Source of the DNA: an uncultured Campylobacter sp.
GTDB lineage: Bacteria; Campylobacterota; Campylobacteria; Campylobacterales; Campylobacteraceae
Reading direction: 5' to 3'
Assembly (NCBI RefSeq): GCF_937997535.1
Contig: NZ_CALKTT010000005.1
Coordinates: forward strand, 1 to 64,000
Length of the DNA stretch: 64,000 nt
Positions 27,875-38,624 of this stretch are shown here, in pieces. The position numbers and the translations under genes were made by a program. Below the pieces are notes generated by a model, which made no database searches, had not been told where the DNA came from, and worked only from the letters and a program-made list of their open reading frames with translations. How positions within the stretch are numbered: the stretch's first letter is position 1; each line of letters begins with the position of its first letter.

Positions 27875-28579
27875 AAATGCAATTTAAGCGGCTAATAGCG
27901 CGCCAAAGGCCCAAAAATAGCTAGTCGGATAGCAAAGCCGCGCAAGATGGGGCTTGCCGCCAAAAGGACGATAAGCGTTGCGAGCCGTATCGCTAAATGA
28001 GCCTAGCTACGCCGCTGAAACGGCGCCCCGTGCGAAACTCAAATCGGCGCACCGCAAAATGTCCCGCACCGATGCGCTCAAAGAGCGGATTGAGTAAATT
28101 TTAAAATTTCGCCGCTTTTTCTCCGCCTCCCGCAGAAGCCGCATCGATTTAAAATTTTAACGCACCGAGGACGAACAGATCGACCGCCAGTTCGGCTGCT
28201 GCAAAATTTACGATAGCCAAAATCTACAAGCGGCGCCGAAACGAGCGCGAAAGCCTGCAGTGAAAAAACTAATAGGCGGCGTCGCATCTGCTTCGTAAAA
28301 CTACGGCGGGTTGATTGCCGAGGAGCCCGCTTAAATTAGCGTTTTAAACCGCCGCGCAAAAAAGATGAATTTTATCTTTTCACGTATGATGATTTGCGCC
28401 GCATCTACAAGCAAATAAAGCTCGCAGGCTCTTAGCGATCGGTAGCGCCGCTGCTACGCCGTTTAAACCTGCGCGGATCTAAAAATTTTATAAATTAAAA
28501 TTCCATGTCGCGGACAATTTAAAATTTCGCGCTTCAAACGATCCGCAAATTCCGTGCTTCAGGCTGCGGCGATTAGATC
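27875..28579. other. Non-coding stretch with decayed coding traces
   Basis: About 700 bp without an intact gene. Short frames such as TyrAspAspLeuArgArgIleTyrLysGlnIle near 28390-28430 look like coding remnants, interrupted by stops. I do not recognise the source. Confidence 0.4.
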
Positions 28580-28878
28580 TTAGCACTCCCAGCGGTGCTT
28601 TTTCATATTGACGCGCTCGCCTCTAAATTCCACGCCTTCGGCCTCTAGCAATTCGCGCTGAGCCGTGAAGCTCGCCGCCAAGGCGCCTGCGTGATTTACT
28701 ACGCGGTGGCACGGATAGTCGCCGTAGAGCTCTGCTTGCGAGAGTACGCGCCCCACGAGCCGCGAGTGAGCGGGCAGCCCGATCAGGCGCGCGATCTGTC
28801 CGTAGCTAGCGACCCTGCCCGCGGGGATCTCCTCCACAAGGGTAAAATTTCATAGATCAAATTTTGCGTCAAAACCAT
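28580..28878 (-). pseudogene. Alkyltransferase-like (MGMT family) gene, probable frameshift near start
   Basis: An 85-residue open frame (28580-28837) begins at a GTG without a ribosome site and reads ValGluGluIleProAlaGlyArgValAlaSerTyrGlyGlnIleAla and later YPCHRVVN. The sequence before it, in another frame, from ATG at 28878, reads MetValLeuThrGlnAsnLeuIleTyrGluIleLeuProLeu, which is how this family begins. One missing G near 28837 explains the break. Unlike the known Atl proteins (Trp for Cys) the Cys is kept. It may have been a small DNA methyltransferase or Atl-type protein. It could still be translated from the GTG. Confidence 0.55.
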
Positions 28879-29084
28879 GGCGCGATTATACTCTTTCGCG
28901 TTTAAGCTTAGGCGAAAATTCGCTAAATTTAACCTCGTGCCGGCGCCCTGAATTTTATTAAATTTAGCCGCGCTTTTAAATTTTACGACGCGGCACCTCG
29001 CCTAATTTCGAAATTTAGTAGTTTTAAAATTTTACCTTGCCGAGGCCTGCGCGCAAGCGAAATTTAAACCGAATATTCAGTCTC

Positions 29085-29108
29085 CCTTTATATGTAAAGG
29101 AATATAAT
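29085..29108 (+). promoter_or_regulatory. Promoter with adjacent inverted repeat ahead of peptidase E
   Basis: TATAAT at 29103-29108, preceded immediately by the inverted repeat CCTTTA-TATG-TAAAGG at 29085-29100. Such a placement in the -35 region suggests an operator. The ATG of the peptidase gene is at 29147 with AAAGGAGAAAAG ahead. Confidence 0.5.
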
Positions 29109-29146
29109 TTCAAAATAGATATCAACTTTGATTTAAAGGAGAAAAG

Positions 29147-29980
29147 ATGCAAAATCAAAGACGAGACCTACTAAAGGTAGCCGCTTTGGCGGCGGGCGCT
29201 GCGATGCTCAGCACGAGCGAACTAGCTGCGAGCGAAAAGGCATTTAAGCTCTCTAAGCGCGATCATAGCAAGCAAAGAGCGCTGCTGCTCTCAAGCTCGG
29301 GCTACAAGGACACGAAGTATCTATCGCACGCGGTGGCGTGGATCGGTAAATTTGCGCAGGAAAACAATCTCTCGGGCAAAAAGATCGTTTTCATCCCTTA
29401 CGCGAGCCTACGCAGAAGCTACGACGAATATGAAAAGCGCGTCAAAGAGGCGCTTGCGAGCTTAAACTTAAACATCGTCGGCGTCCATCACGCTAAAAAC
29501 GCCGCGAAGGAAGTTGCGAGCGCGGATTGCATATTCGTAGGTGGCGGCAACACCTTCAAGCTCGTGCACGATATGTACGAAAACGAGCTCATCGCCCTAA
29601 TCAGCAAAATGGTCGAGGACGGCACGCCGTATATCGGCTGGAGCGCCGGCTCAAACGTCGCGGGCGCTACGATGATGACGACGAACGATATGCCGATCAT
29701 CGAGCCCGAGTCGTTTAATACCTTCAACATCTTCCCGCACCAGATCAATCCGCACTTCATCTCGGGCAAGCCTGCGGGGCACAACGGCGAGAGCAGAGAG
29801 GAGCGGCTGGAGGAATTTTTGATCGCTAATCAAAAATCGACAGTTTATGCGATGCCGGAGGGTACGGCGTTTTGGCTTGAGGGCGAGAAGGCGACCGTGC
29901 TCGGGCCTGCTGCGGTGCTAAAGATGAACTACAACAAAAAGGTCGAATTAATCGAGCCGAGAAGCTCGTTTAAGTATTGA
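29147..29980 (+). CDS. Peptidase E (S51) with Tat-like signal peptide
   Basis: 277 residues. The core (about 45-277) has the S51 nucleophile motif GWSAGSN and the usual PepE pattern (FVGGGNTFKLVHDMYEN; HQINPHF); PepE cuts Asp-X dipeptides. The N-terminus is unusual: GlnArgArgAspLeuLeuLys followed by an Ala-rich hydrophobic stretch and a likely cleavage site near Ala-Ser-Glu. That is a twin-arginine signal, so the mature enzyme is probably exported, in contrast to the cytoplasmic PepE of enteric bacteria. The catalytic residues are present by inspection. Confidence 0.8.
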   Translation: MQNQRRDLLKVAALAAGAAMLSTSELAASEKAFKLSKRDHSKQRALLLSSSGYKDTKYLSHAVAWIGKFAQENNLSGKKIVFIPYASLRRSYDEYEKRVKEALASLNLNIVGVHHAKNAAKEVASADCIFVGGGNTFKLVHDMYENELIALISKMVEDGTPYIGWSAGSNVAGATMMTTNDMPIIEPESFNTFNIFPHQINPHFISGKPAGHNGESREERLEEFLIANQKSTVYAMPEGTAFWLEGEKATVLGPAAVLKMNYNKKVELIEPRSSFKY

Positions 29981-31049
29981 TCGCACCCGCTTAAATTTAG
30001 CCGAGAGGTGCGCCAGGCGGCACCGCTCGTTTGAATGCGTAAATCGGCTAAATTTTAATTGCGGCGCTCGGTTAAATTCGGGCGCCGCTTTTAAATTTAC
30101 GCGGCAAAGCGCACTTTTCTTATGTGAACGCATGGTCAAAAGATAAACATCGATTTAAAGCGGCGCGCGATCGCCGAAGCCATAAAGAGTAAAATTTAAA
30201 ACGCAAATAAAATGCCCCGCGTCCGCCTTCTTATGCCGCTTTTACCCCATACATCGCGGATATCCTTGCCGGCTGCGGCGGGACGGTATATTTGCAAAAA
30301 AGAGCGCCTATGGCGCCGCCAAAACAGGTTCGAATCACCTCCGAAACTTAACCGACCTGAGGCAAAGCTTAAAATTTTTATCTCGCTGGAATCACCGCAA
30401 GAGTCCGAATTGCCTGCAAAGATATTTCACGACGATATGTATCGAAGCATCATAGAAGGCACGGGCGAGCAGAGACGCAAGAAGCTATAGAGATGATCGC
30501 GCTGCGACTCGTCGCAAAAAATCTGAGCGCGGCTACTTGGGGAAATTTTCTCCGGAAATAAATTCAAAAACGACGAAGCGATCGGTCGCGGGCTTAGCTG
30601 CGGCGCTTCTTTTTACAAAGATTATTTTTACGCGAAGCGCTGCGCGGACGGTAAAATTTTAAAATTTGATCCAAACGACGACAAACTGCCGAATATTACG
30701 ACGCTGTAAACGAGCGGCATCGCTAGCGCGAGCAAAGGCGGCGCTTACGCAAAAAAAGCGCTGCTTGAATCACGCGCGCTTTTAGAATTTAATTGTTTTC
30801 CCGTTTAAACGGCTTGATTATGCAAGAAAAGGCGGCATCGCTCGCGCAAGGCCTTCATGCAAGCAAAAGGTCGCTCCGCCACATCGTAAGCCGCACGATC
30901 TCAAAGCTGCTTTCGCCACCGCTAGTTTGCGCCGCTTCGCAGACGGCTCGCAAAGGGCTATAAATTTAAAACGCCTGCAAATTTAAGCGTTTAGCCACTA
31001 TGAACGTATCCACTCAGACGCCACATTAGGCTTCGTTGCAGGCGCAAAT
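29981..31049. other. About 1 kb gene-free stretch with decayed coding traces
   Basis: No intact gene. A 92-residue open frame at 30212-30490 has no ribosome site and no family I recognise, but downstream, in other frames, pieces such as GluAlaIleGluMetIleAlaLeuArg and PheTyrLysAspTyrPheTyrAlaLys suggest a broken gene. The palindrome TGCGAC-TC-GTCGCA near 30506 resembles one half of the element at 25195-25602. Confidence 0.4.
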
Positions 31050-31655
31050 TTAAACGGCAGGGCACAAGCAAATTAAAATATAGCTAACCTTATAATGATC
31101 GCAGCTAGGCTTACGCTCCTCGCATTTAGCGTCGCTTTTACCGATCGCAAGCGAGCAAAGCGGCGAGTATCCCTCGGGGATGCCCGCACGAGCTGCGAGA
31201 ATAGGCTCGTCAAAAAGCGTAACGACGACTGTATTTATCGGGCACGAGGCAAGCTCAAGCGAGGTTGCGCGAAGCTGCATATTTTGCATCACAGAACCCA
31301 TCGCCCAGTAAATCCCGCGGTGTAGGTTTTCAAGCTTGGCGCCTTCGCATTCCTTCGGCAGTTCCGTCGCGAGTTTACCCGAAAGCAAGATAAGAACGGG
31401 CGCGCCGTAAAGCGTAGTTTTGGTTTTCATCCCCATATTTTCAAGCATTTTGCCGAATTTCTTAACGGCCGCCGCATCAAGCTCGCGCAAAAGATCTTTG
31501 TCCGTAATAACGCTTATGTGAGCGTCCTTCGTGGTAAAAAGAGCGGGCGCCAGATACGCTGCCACCAAAATCGCCTGGATCTCCTCTTTTGACGGGACTT
31601 CGGCGTTAAATTCGCGCACGCTTCGACGCTTTTTCATAGCTTCGAGTAGTTGCAT
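31050..31655 (-). CDS. Nitroreductase family protein
   Basis: 201 residues. The start KKRRSVREFNAEVPSKEEI is the FMN-binding signature of nitroreductases. The central helix (RGIYWAMGSVMQNMQLRATSLEL) and the ending SLAIGKSDAKC...KVSYI also fit. Such enzymes use NAD(P)H and FMN to reduce nitro groups or quinones in the cytoplasm. AAGGAGAGAAAA gives the start. The decayed glutathione peroxidase gene lies directly upstream on the same strand, so they may have been one unit. Confidence 0.88.
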   Translation of the reverse strand: MQLLEAMKKRRSVREFNAEVPSKEEIQAILVAAYLAPALFTTKDAHISVITDKDLLRELDAAAVKKFGKMLENMGMKTKTTLYGAPVLILLSGKLATELPKECEGAKLENLHRGIYWAMGSVMQNMQLRATSLELASCPINTVVVTLFDEPILAARAGIPEGYSPLCSLAIGKSDAKCEERKPSCDHYKVSYILICLCPAV

Positions 31656-31725
31656 TTTCTCTCCTTAAATTTGATTTTATATTTCAGGCTCGCCGCGCTT
31701 TACTCAAGCGTCCGCAAGCAGCCGT

Positions 31726-32275
31726 TTAGCCTAGTATCTTTTTCACGCACGCTTTTATCTGTTCAAAGCTAGCCGTCGGCTCAAATCTCGCTACGACTTC
31801 GCCGTTTCTATCCACTACAAATTTCGTAAAATTCCATTTCACGCCGTCGCCTTCTAGAATTTCGGGGAAGTTACTTTTTGGCGATTCTTCAAGTTTTGCG
31901 CTTAACGGATGGGCGGCATCAAAGCCTTTAAATCCCTGTTTTGAAGTTAGAAATTTAAACAGCTCTATCGCACTCTCGCCGCGCACGTCGCCTTTTTTTT
32001 AAATAGCTCAAACGTTACGCCAAAATTTAGCTTGCAATTTTGCTCTATCGTCTCGTCGTCATCGGGCTCCTGATGAGCGAAATTATCACTAGGAAAGCCC
32101 AACAACAAAGCCCCTTGTCTTTAAACTCCTGATTTAGCGCCTCAAGCTCCTCGTATTGGTTCGTAAAGCCGCATTTACTGGCCCGTATCTGCGATTAGCA
32201 ACACCTTGCCGCGGTACTTCGCCCATAGACTTTTGCTCGCCTCTGCCTGTAGTTACGTTATGTCGTAGATTCGTA
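31726..32275 (-). pseudogene. Glutathione peroxidase, multiply frameshifted
   Basis: The C-terminal third (31726-31986: GlyGluSerAlaIleGluLeuPheLysPheLeuThr ... AsnPheThrLysPheValValAsp) is open. Upstream, split over several frames, are LysTyrArgGlyLysValLeuLeuIle, a SerLysCysGlyPhe-type active-site segment and LeuGlyPheProSerAspAsnPhe, which together are a classic glutathione peroxidase. An extra G before the active site, an extra T in GGCTTTGTTG, an A8 run at 31992-31999 and an in-frame stop near the start break it. A ribosome site AAAGGAG near 32285 is followed by ATA, so the start codon may also be lost. A dead gene. Confidence 0.75.
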
Positions 32276-32290
32276 TTTTTTCTCCTTTGT

Positions 32291-32646
32291 GGCACTTTTC
32301 GCCTTAAAATTTTGGATGGATTTTAGCGAGCGAATGTGTTCTTAGTGTGTTCTTTTGCGATTTTAAAAATTTATCTGCCGTCCCATTCGCCACTCCTACA
32401 TAAATTTGCCGAATTTTACCATAATTCGTCCGCCTACTTGCGGCGCGAACGATCCTTTTTAATTCGCTCATTACGGATACGGGCGAGCTTGCACGGCGCC
32501 GTATAAATTAGCAAGATGAGGCGCGGAATTTCCGTCCGATTTCCAAAGTTCGGGTTTGAGCTTAAATTTAAAAATCCGCATCGTCGCCGTAAGCTGAAAT
32601 TTTGCGCGATTGTTTTAAAATACGTTTAAAATTTTAAGGAGAGCTC
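32291..32646. other. Intergenic, no gene seen
   Basis: About 350 bp between the gpx remnant and the DUF4272 gene, with AAATTT runs. AAGGAGAGCTC precedes the next ATG. Confidence 0.5.
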
Positions 32647-33390
32647 ATGGCGTTTTCAGATTTTTTCAAAAAAGGCGGCAAAAATAGCGCAAACGCCGCA
32701 AAGATCGGCAAGACCGCGCAGGAGCGCAAGGATATAAGCATCGAAATTTTAAAATCGCAGGGCGTGCCGCACATTGACCATCTGCCGCTGCGATACGAGA
32801 CGGACGAGGTTTCCCCGCGCGAAAAGGACGAGGTCATCGCCCGCGCGATCTGTTCTTACGCCGCGATAATGTGCGCCTGCTCGATCAGAGACGAGGGCAA
32901 GCTCGCGGATGAGGGTAAGCGGGGCGCGCAGGGCTTTCTAGATAACCGCTACGGCTGCATATACAAGCTCACGCGCATGGAGCGCCGCGTCGTGCAGGGC
33001 GAGGCGAGCCGCGACGAGGCCGTAAATATGGGCTGGAAATACGAGTCGCTGTGGGCGCTGATGTGGGCCATGGGGCTCGTGGAGGAGCTTAGTTTTCCGA
33101 GCAAGATCTGCGACTGCGCCTTTGTGATGGACACCTTTAGCGGCGGTGATTTTTCGGCGCGCGTGAAGCTGCGCGATACGGATGAAATCCTGCAGGCGCT
33201 TGATCTCATCTATCGCTACCACTGGGCGTGCGTCAATGCCCGCGTGCACGGCTCAGACTGCGCGGGGCTCGACGAAGAGGTCGTGATGGAGAGGCGCGGC
33301 GGGTTAGAGTGGCTGTGCTGCAAGGGGGCGGAGAACGATAATCTGACGGACGAATATAACGCATGGGATTATCCTGATCTGAACACTTAG
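32647..33390 (+). CDS. DUF4272 domain protein
   Basis: 247 residues. Pattern RKDISIEILKSQGVPHIDHLPL...ARAICSYA, then GWKYESLWALMWAMGLVEELSFPSKICD, is that of DUF4272, a family often found near contact-dependent toxin or other secretion islands and suspected of immunity-like roles. No known function is certain. Ends WDYPDLNT, plausible for the family. No partner gene nearby. No signal or membrane segment. Confidence 0.75.
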   Translation: MAFSDFFKKGGKNSANAAKIGKTAQERKDISIEILKSQGVPHIDHLPLRYETDEVSPREKDEVIARAICSYAAIMCACSIRDEGKLADEGKRGAQGFLDNRYGCIYKLTRMERRVVQGEASRDEAVNMGWKYESLWALMWAMGLVEELSFPSKICDCAFVMDTFSGGDFSARVKLRDTDEILQALDLIYRYHWACVNARVHGSDCAGLDEEVVMERRGGLEWLCCKGAENDNLTDEYNAWDYPDLNT

Positions 33391-33960
33391 CGACCCCTCT
33401 TTTCCTACTTATACTTCTTTAAAATTTGATTTTCAAGCTCGGCAGGCTATCTTGCCTAGCCTACGCTTAAAAATCAAATTTCGCCTCGTTTAAGCGAAAA
33501 AATACTGCGCCTTATATTTGCGCGTTATCCCGTAAGCGTCTTTAAATGAGTTTGAAATTTTAAGCCTGCGATAGGCTATCTGCCTTATCTTGACTTAAAA
33601 TTTCTGCACAACATTTAAATCCATCTCGCAATACTGCCGCCTGTATTTTTGCGCTAAAATTTAGCCTCGATCGCGCGCTGTTTTTTCTAAATCCAAAATA
33701 TTTGCCGACGGATCAAAAAGCATACCGAATGTGAAAAATTTATGAATTGATTGGGGATAGAATTTTAAAATTCTGTTGCAAACTACACAAAGCGGATCAC
33801 GAACGCAGATCCGCCGAAATTTCAGACGCGGTCTGCTAAATTTCAGGATGCCGTGGAATTTTAGAATTTAAAGTTGCGGGCGAGCGAGGCGCCCGTCCGC
33901 GTGTTTTAAGCCCGCCAAATTTAAGCGGGCAACGTCTGCACCGCAGACCTAGAAATTGCA
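33391..33960. other. Intergenic stretch, no gene
   Basis: About 570 bp between DUF4272 and tpx (convergent). A 16-bp palindrome AGAATTTTAAAATTCT is at 33759-33774. Otherwise no credible frames. Confidence 0.5.
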
Positions 33961-34491
33961 TCAGCCATGCGTCGCAGCGCTTCCGCTCGCAAACGCCGCC
34001 GCATTGAGCGCCGCGTCGTAATCTGGCTCATCTACGATGTCGTCCGTGATCTGCTTATAGGTGATCTTGCCCGCGGTATCCACGACGAAAACCGCGCGGC
34101 ACATTAGCCCCGCAAGCGCGCCGTCCGCGATCAGCACGCCGTATACGCGCGCAAACTCCTTATCGCGAAAGTCGCTTAGGGCGCGCAAATTTTTGATCCC
34201 CTCGGTCGAACAAAATCTGCCCGCAGCAAATGGCAGATCCATCGAGATCACGAAAACCTCGGTATTTTTTATGCTCGCCGCGCGCTCGTTAAATTTGCGC
34301 GTCTCGGTCGCGCACACGTCCGTATCCAGGGACGGCACGGCGATGATGACCTGTGCCTTGCCCGTGCCGCCGCCGACTTTGACCTCGCTAAGATCGGCCG
34401 CGACTAGGCTGAGCTCGGGCGCCTTATCTCCAAGCTTAAGCTTGCTGCTCAAAAGACCGACGCTTACGCCTTGTAATTTAGTTTGTTGCAT
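33961..34491 (-). CDS. tpx: Thiol peroxidase Tpx
   Basis: 176 residues from the ATG at 34491 (CAAAGGAAAATC ahead); an earlier in-frame ATG at 34575 lacks a ribosome site. The peroxidatic Cys is in PSLDTDVCATETRKFN and the resolving Cys in AAGRFCSTEGI, as in atypical 2-Cys peroxiredoxins. It reduces lipid and other hydroperoxides using thioredoxin. Conventional length. A TATAAT promoter box lies about 37 bp upstream. Confidence 0.93.
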   Translation of the reverse strand: MQQTKLQGVSVGLLSSKLKLGDKAPELSLVAADLSEVKVGGGTGKAQVIIAVPSLDTDVCATETRKFNERAASIKNTEVFVISMDLPFAAGRFCSTEGIKNLRALSDFRDKEFARVYGVLIADGALAGLMCRAVFVVDTAGKITYKQITDDIVDEPDYDAALNAAAFASGSAATHG

Positions 34492-34527
34492 GATTTTCCT
34501 TTGTTTTGAAATATTTAAAACGGGCGC

Positions 34528-34533
34528 ATTATA
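34528..34533 (-). promoter_or_regulatory. -10 box ahead of tpx
   Basis: On the minus strand TATAAT, flanked by CGGGC and GCCCG arms (34521-34525 and 34535-34539), about 37 bp ahead of the tpx start. The flanking arms could be an operator. Confidence 0.5.
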
Positions 34534-34575
34534 AGCCCGCGAAAACAAACGCCTGCTAAATCCGAAAATAGGCAA

Positions 34576-35103
34576 GTTCGTGCGTCGGCTCGGCCTATAT
34601 GAGCGGCGCGTAGATCGGTCTGCAAAGATGAAATTTTACGGCGCGAAGTAATGCAGTAAAAACACTCTACTACTAAAATATCGTGACTTAACATAGCGCT
34701 CTTTGGATTACAATCCGAGCATAAGGCTGCACCGAAGGTAAAATTTCGCCCCGTTTGCGCGATCTCGCCTACGGCGATTTTGTCCGTGAATTAAAAATCA
34801 AAGCGCTATAACGACATGAGTGCTTTCTCTGCGAAAGAAAGAAATCTCTAGTAAAACGATAGGCGCGACGTCTTGGACATACTTTAAGTTACGGCTTTAG
34901 ATTTTTAAATTTAATTAAAATTTTTTGATCTAAATTTACAATCTACAGAAATGAAAATTTATGGATTGAAATTTTATTTGAAGCTAGAGTATGAGCTAAA
35001 ATTTTGGCTCATGAAGTAGGTTAAATTTAAACGCCATTTTAAAATTTAAAGAAGCGCCGGGGTTGGCAATAAAGTTATCGCCGCGCCCTAGCGCTCGTTA
35101 AGC
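34576..35103. other. Intergenic stretch downstream of fusA, no gene
   Basis: About 530 bp. A imperfect hairpin just after fusA is listed separately. A+T-rich at 34890-34980. No credible frame. Confidence 0.5.
35053..35095 (-). terminator. Possible terminator hairpin after fusA
   Basis: On the minus strand, AGCGCTAGGG pairs with CCCCGGCGCT (one mismatch and one G-U), separated by 23 nt and followed by TTCTTT. The U run is short, so efficiency is doubtful. Confidence 0.4.
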
Positions 35104-37179
<2,076 letters not shown>

Positions 37180-37188
37180 GATGCCCTC

Positions 37189-37659
37189 CTACCAACGATA
37201 ATGCGCGAAAGCTTTGTTGGCCTCCGCCATCTTGTAGGTATCTTCTTTCTTCTTAAACGAAGAACCTTTAGAATTTGCGGCGTCCATAAGCTCGTAAGCC
37301 AGGCGCTCTATCATCGTGCGCTCGCTTCTTTTTCTCGCAAAAGATATGATCCAGCGGATAGCCAAAGCCTGCTGTCGAGCCGGCCTGACCTCGATCGGAA
37401 CCTGATAAGTTGCGCCGCCTACACGACGAGATTTTACCTCCATCAAAGGCTTAACGTTATCAATGGCATCGTTAAAAATTTCTATACCTTTCTTCTCTCC
37501 GCCTTTATTGTCGATGAAATTTAAGGCGCCGTACATGATCTCGGTAGCGACGCTCTTTTTGCCGTCAAACATAAGCGAATTAATAAATTTTGTGATTACT
37601 TTGCTGTCATAAATCGGATCGGGCATAACTTCCCTAACGGGAGCTTTTCTTCTTCTCAT
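37189..37659 (-). CDS. rpsG: 30S ribosomal protein S7
   Basis: 156 residues; starts MetArgArgArgLysAlaProVal and has the usual S7 body. It organises the 3' domain of 16S rRNA in the 30S head. Co-transcribed with rpsL and fusA. Confidence 0.98.
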   Translation of the reverse strand: MRRRKAPVREVMPDPIYDSKVITKFINSLMFDGKKSVATEIMYGALNFIDNKGGEKKGIEIFNDAIDNVKPLMEVKSRRVGGATYQVPIEVRPARQQALAIRWIISFARKRSERTMIERLAYELMDAANSKGSSFKKKEDTYKMAEANKAFAHYRW

Positions 37660-37728
37660 TTTATTCCTTCAAATTTTAAAATTTTACTCAAACTCGGCAA
37701 AATCTAGTGCCGGTCTGTTTAGGCCAAA

Positions 37729-38103
37729 CTATTTTTTAGGTCGTTTAGCACCGTATTTTGATCTTGCAACGGTTCGTTTCGCAACGCCTGCAGTATCAAG
37801 CGCACCGCGGACGATGTGGTATTTAACGCCCGGTAGGTCCTTTACACGACCGCCGCGAACTAGCACGATGGAGTGCTCTTGTAGATTATGACCTTCACCG
37901 CCGATATAGCTGATGACTTCAAATCCGCTAGTAAGCCTTACTTTGGCAACTTTACGAAGCGCAGAGTTTGGCTTTTTAGGGGTCGTGGTATAGACCTTAG
38001 TACAAACTCCTCTTCGTTGAGGGCAATTCTTTAGCGCCGGAGACTTCGATTTCTCGGTAATCTTCTTGCGCTCTTTTCTGACCAATTGATTTATGGTTGG
38101 CAC
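37729..38103 (-). CDS. rpsL: 30S ribosomal protein S12
   Basis: 124 residues; TPKKPNSALRKV and the VKDLPGVKYH region are intact, with Lys at the positions that give streptomycin sensitivity in E. coli. At the decoding centre of the 30S subunit. It heads rpsL-rpsG-fusA. Confidence 0.98.
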   Translation of the reverse strand: MPTINQLVRKERKKITEKSKSPALKNCPQRRGVCTKVYTTTPKKPNSALRKVAKVRLTSGFEVISYIGGEGHNLQEHSIVLVRGGRVKDLPGVKYHIVRGALDTAGVAKRTVARSKYGAKRPKK

Positions 38104-38186
38104 ATCTTTCCTTTCACAAAAATTTATTCAAAAAGATTTGGATTATACTTTGTTTAAACTTACAGAAACGTAAATTTAACTAAATT

Positions 38187-38576
38187 TTAATCTCTAATCA
38201 GTACAAACTCTCCGCCGCCGCAGATCACTAGGCAGATCGCAGCAGAAAGATACAGATATACGATTTCCAGCTCAAATCCGCCCACGCCGGTAAGCGCACT
38301 CAACGGAGTATGTAGAACATATATTATCATGAGCGCGTTTGCGATCACAAGCAGAGCGCCTATGCGGCAAAATACGCCTATGATTATCATCGCAGGCGCC
38401 AGCACCTCGCCTACATATGCGCCGTAAGCCACCAGATCCGGAATTCCTCTGGCTACCAACATCGATTTTACGCCGTCTATGCCGTGAGTGAGCTTAAAAA
38501 TTCCGTGCATTAAAAGACAAACTCCAAGCCCCAACCTGATAAACAACAGACCGAAATTTATGTTGATCATATTCAT
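38187..38576 (-). CDS. DoxX-family membrane protein
   Basis: 129 residues and four membrane helices (about 8-28, 44-66, 68-88 and 100-122). The start FGLLFIRLGLGVCLLMHGIFKL is the usual DoxX/SURF4 pattern. Function is not settled; some relatives have a role in redox stress. It lies between rpoC and rpsL on the same strand, an unusual tenant in the gene-expression cluster. Confidence 0.8.
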   Translation of the reverse strand: MNMININFGLLFIRLGLGVCLLMHGIFKLTHGIDGVKSMLVARGIPDLVAYGAYVGEVLAPAMIIIGVFCRIGALLVIANALMIIYVLHTPLSALTGVGGFELEIVYLYLSAAICLVICGGGEFVLIRD

Positions 38577-38599
38577 GTCTCATCCTTTAAATTTAGGTA

Positions 38600-38624
38600 A
38601 ATTTAGGGCTTTTTGCCCTAAATT
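38600..38624 (-). terminator. Hairpin at the end of rpoC
   Basis: AATTTAGGGC and GCCCTAAATT pair around a loop of five bases, a perfect 10-bp stem that includes the rpoC stop codon. Only a weak U run follows, so it may be an RNA-processing or partial termination site before doxX. Confidence 0.55.

Noticed and set aside
30300..30360. tRNA-like T-arm word GGTTCGAATC near 30330
   Set aside because: The flanking bases do not pair as a T-stem, and no cloverleaf can be built around it; it reads as part of a small open frame.
30212..30490. Open frame of 92 codons
   Set aside because: No ribosome site, no recognisable family, and composition matches the decayed surroundings.
29981..31049. Possible small RNA in the 1-kb gap
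   Set aside because: No clear promoter plus terminator pair could be found by eye.
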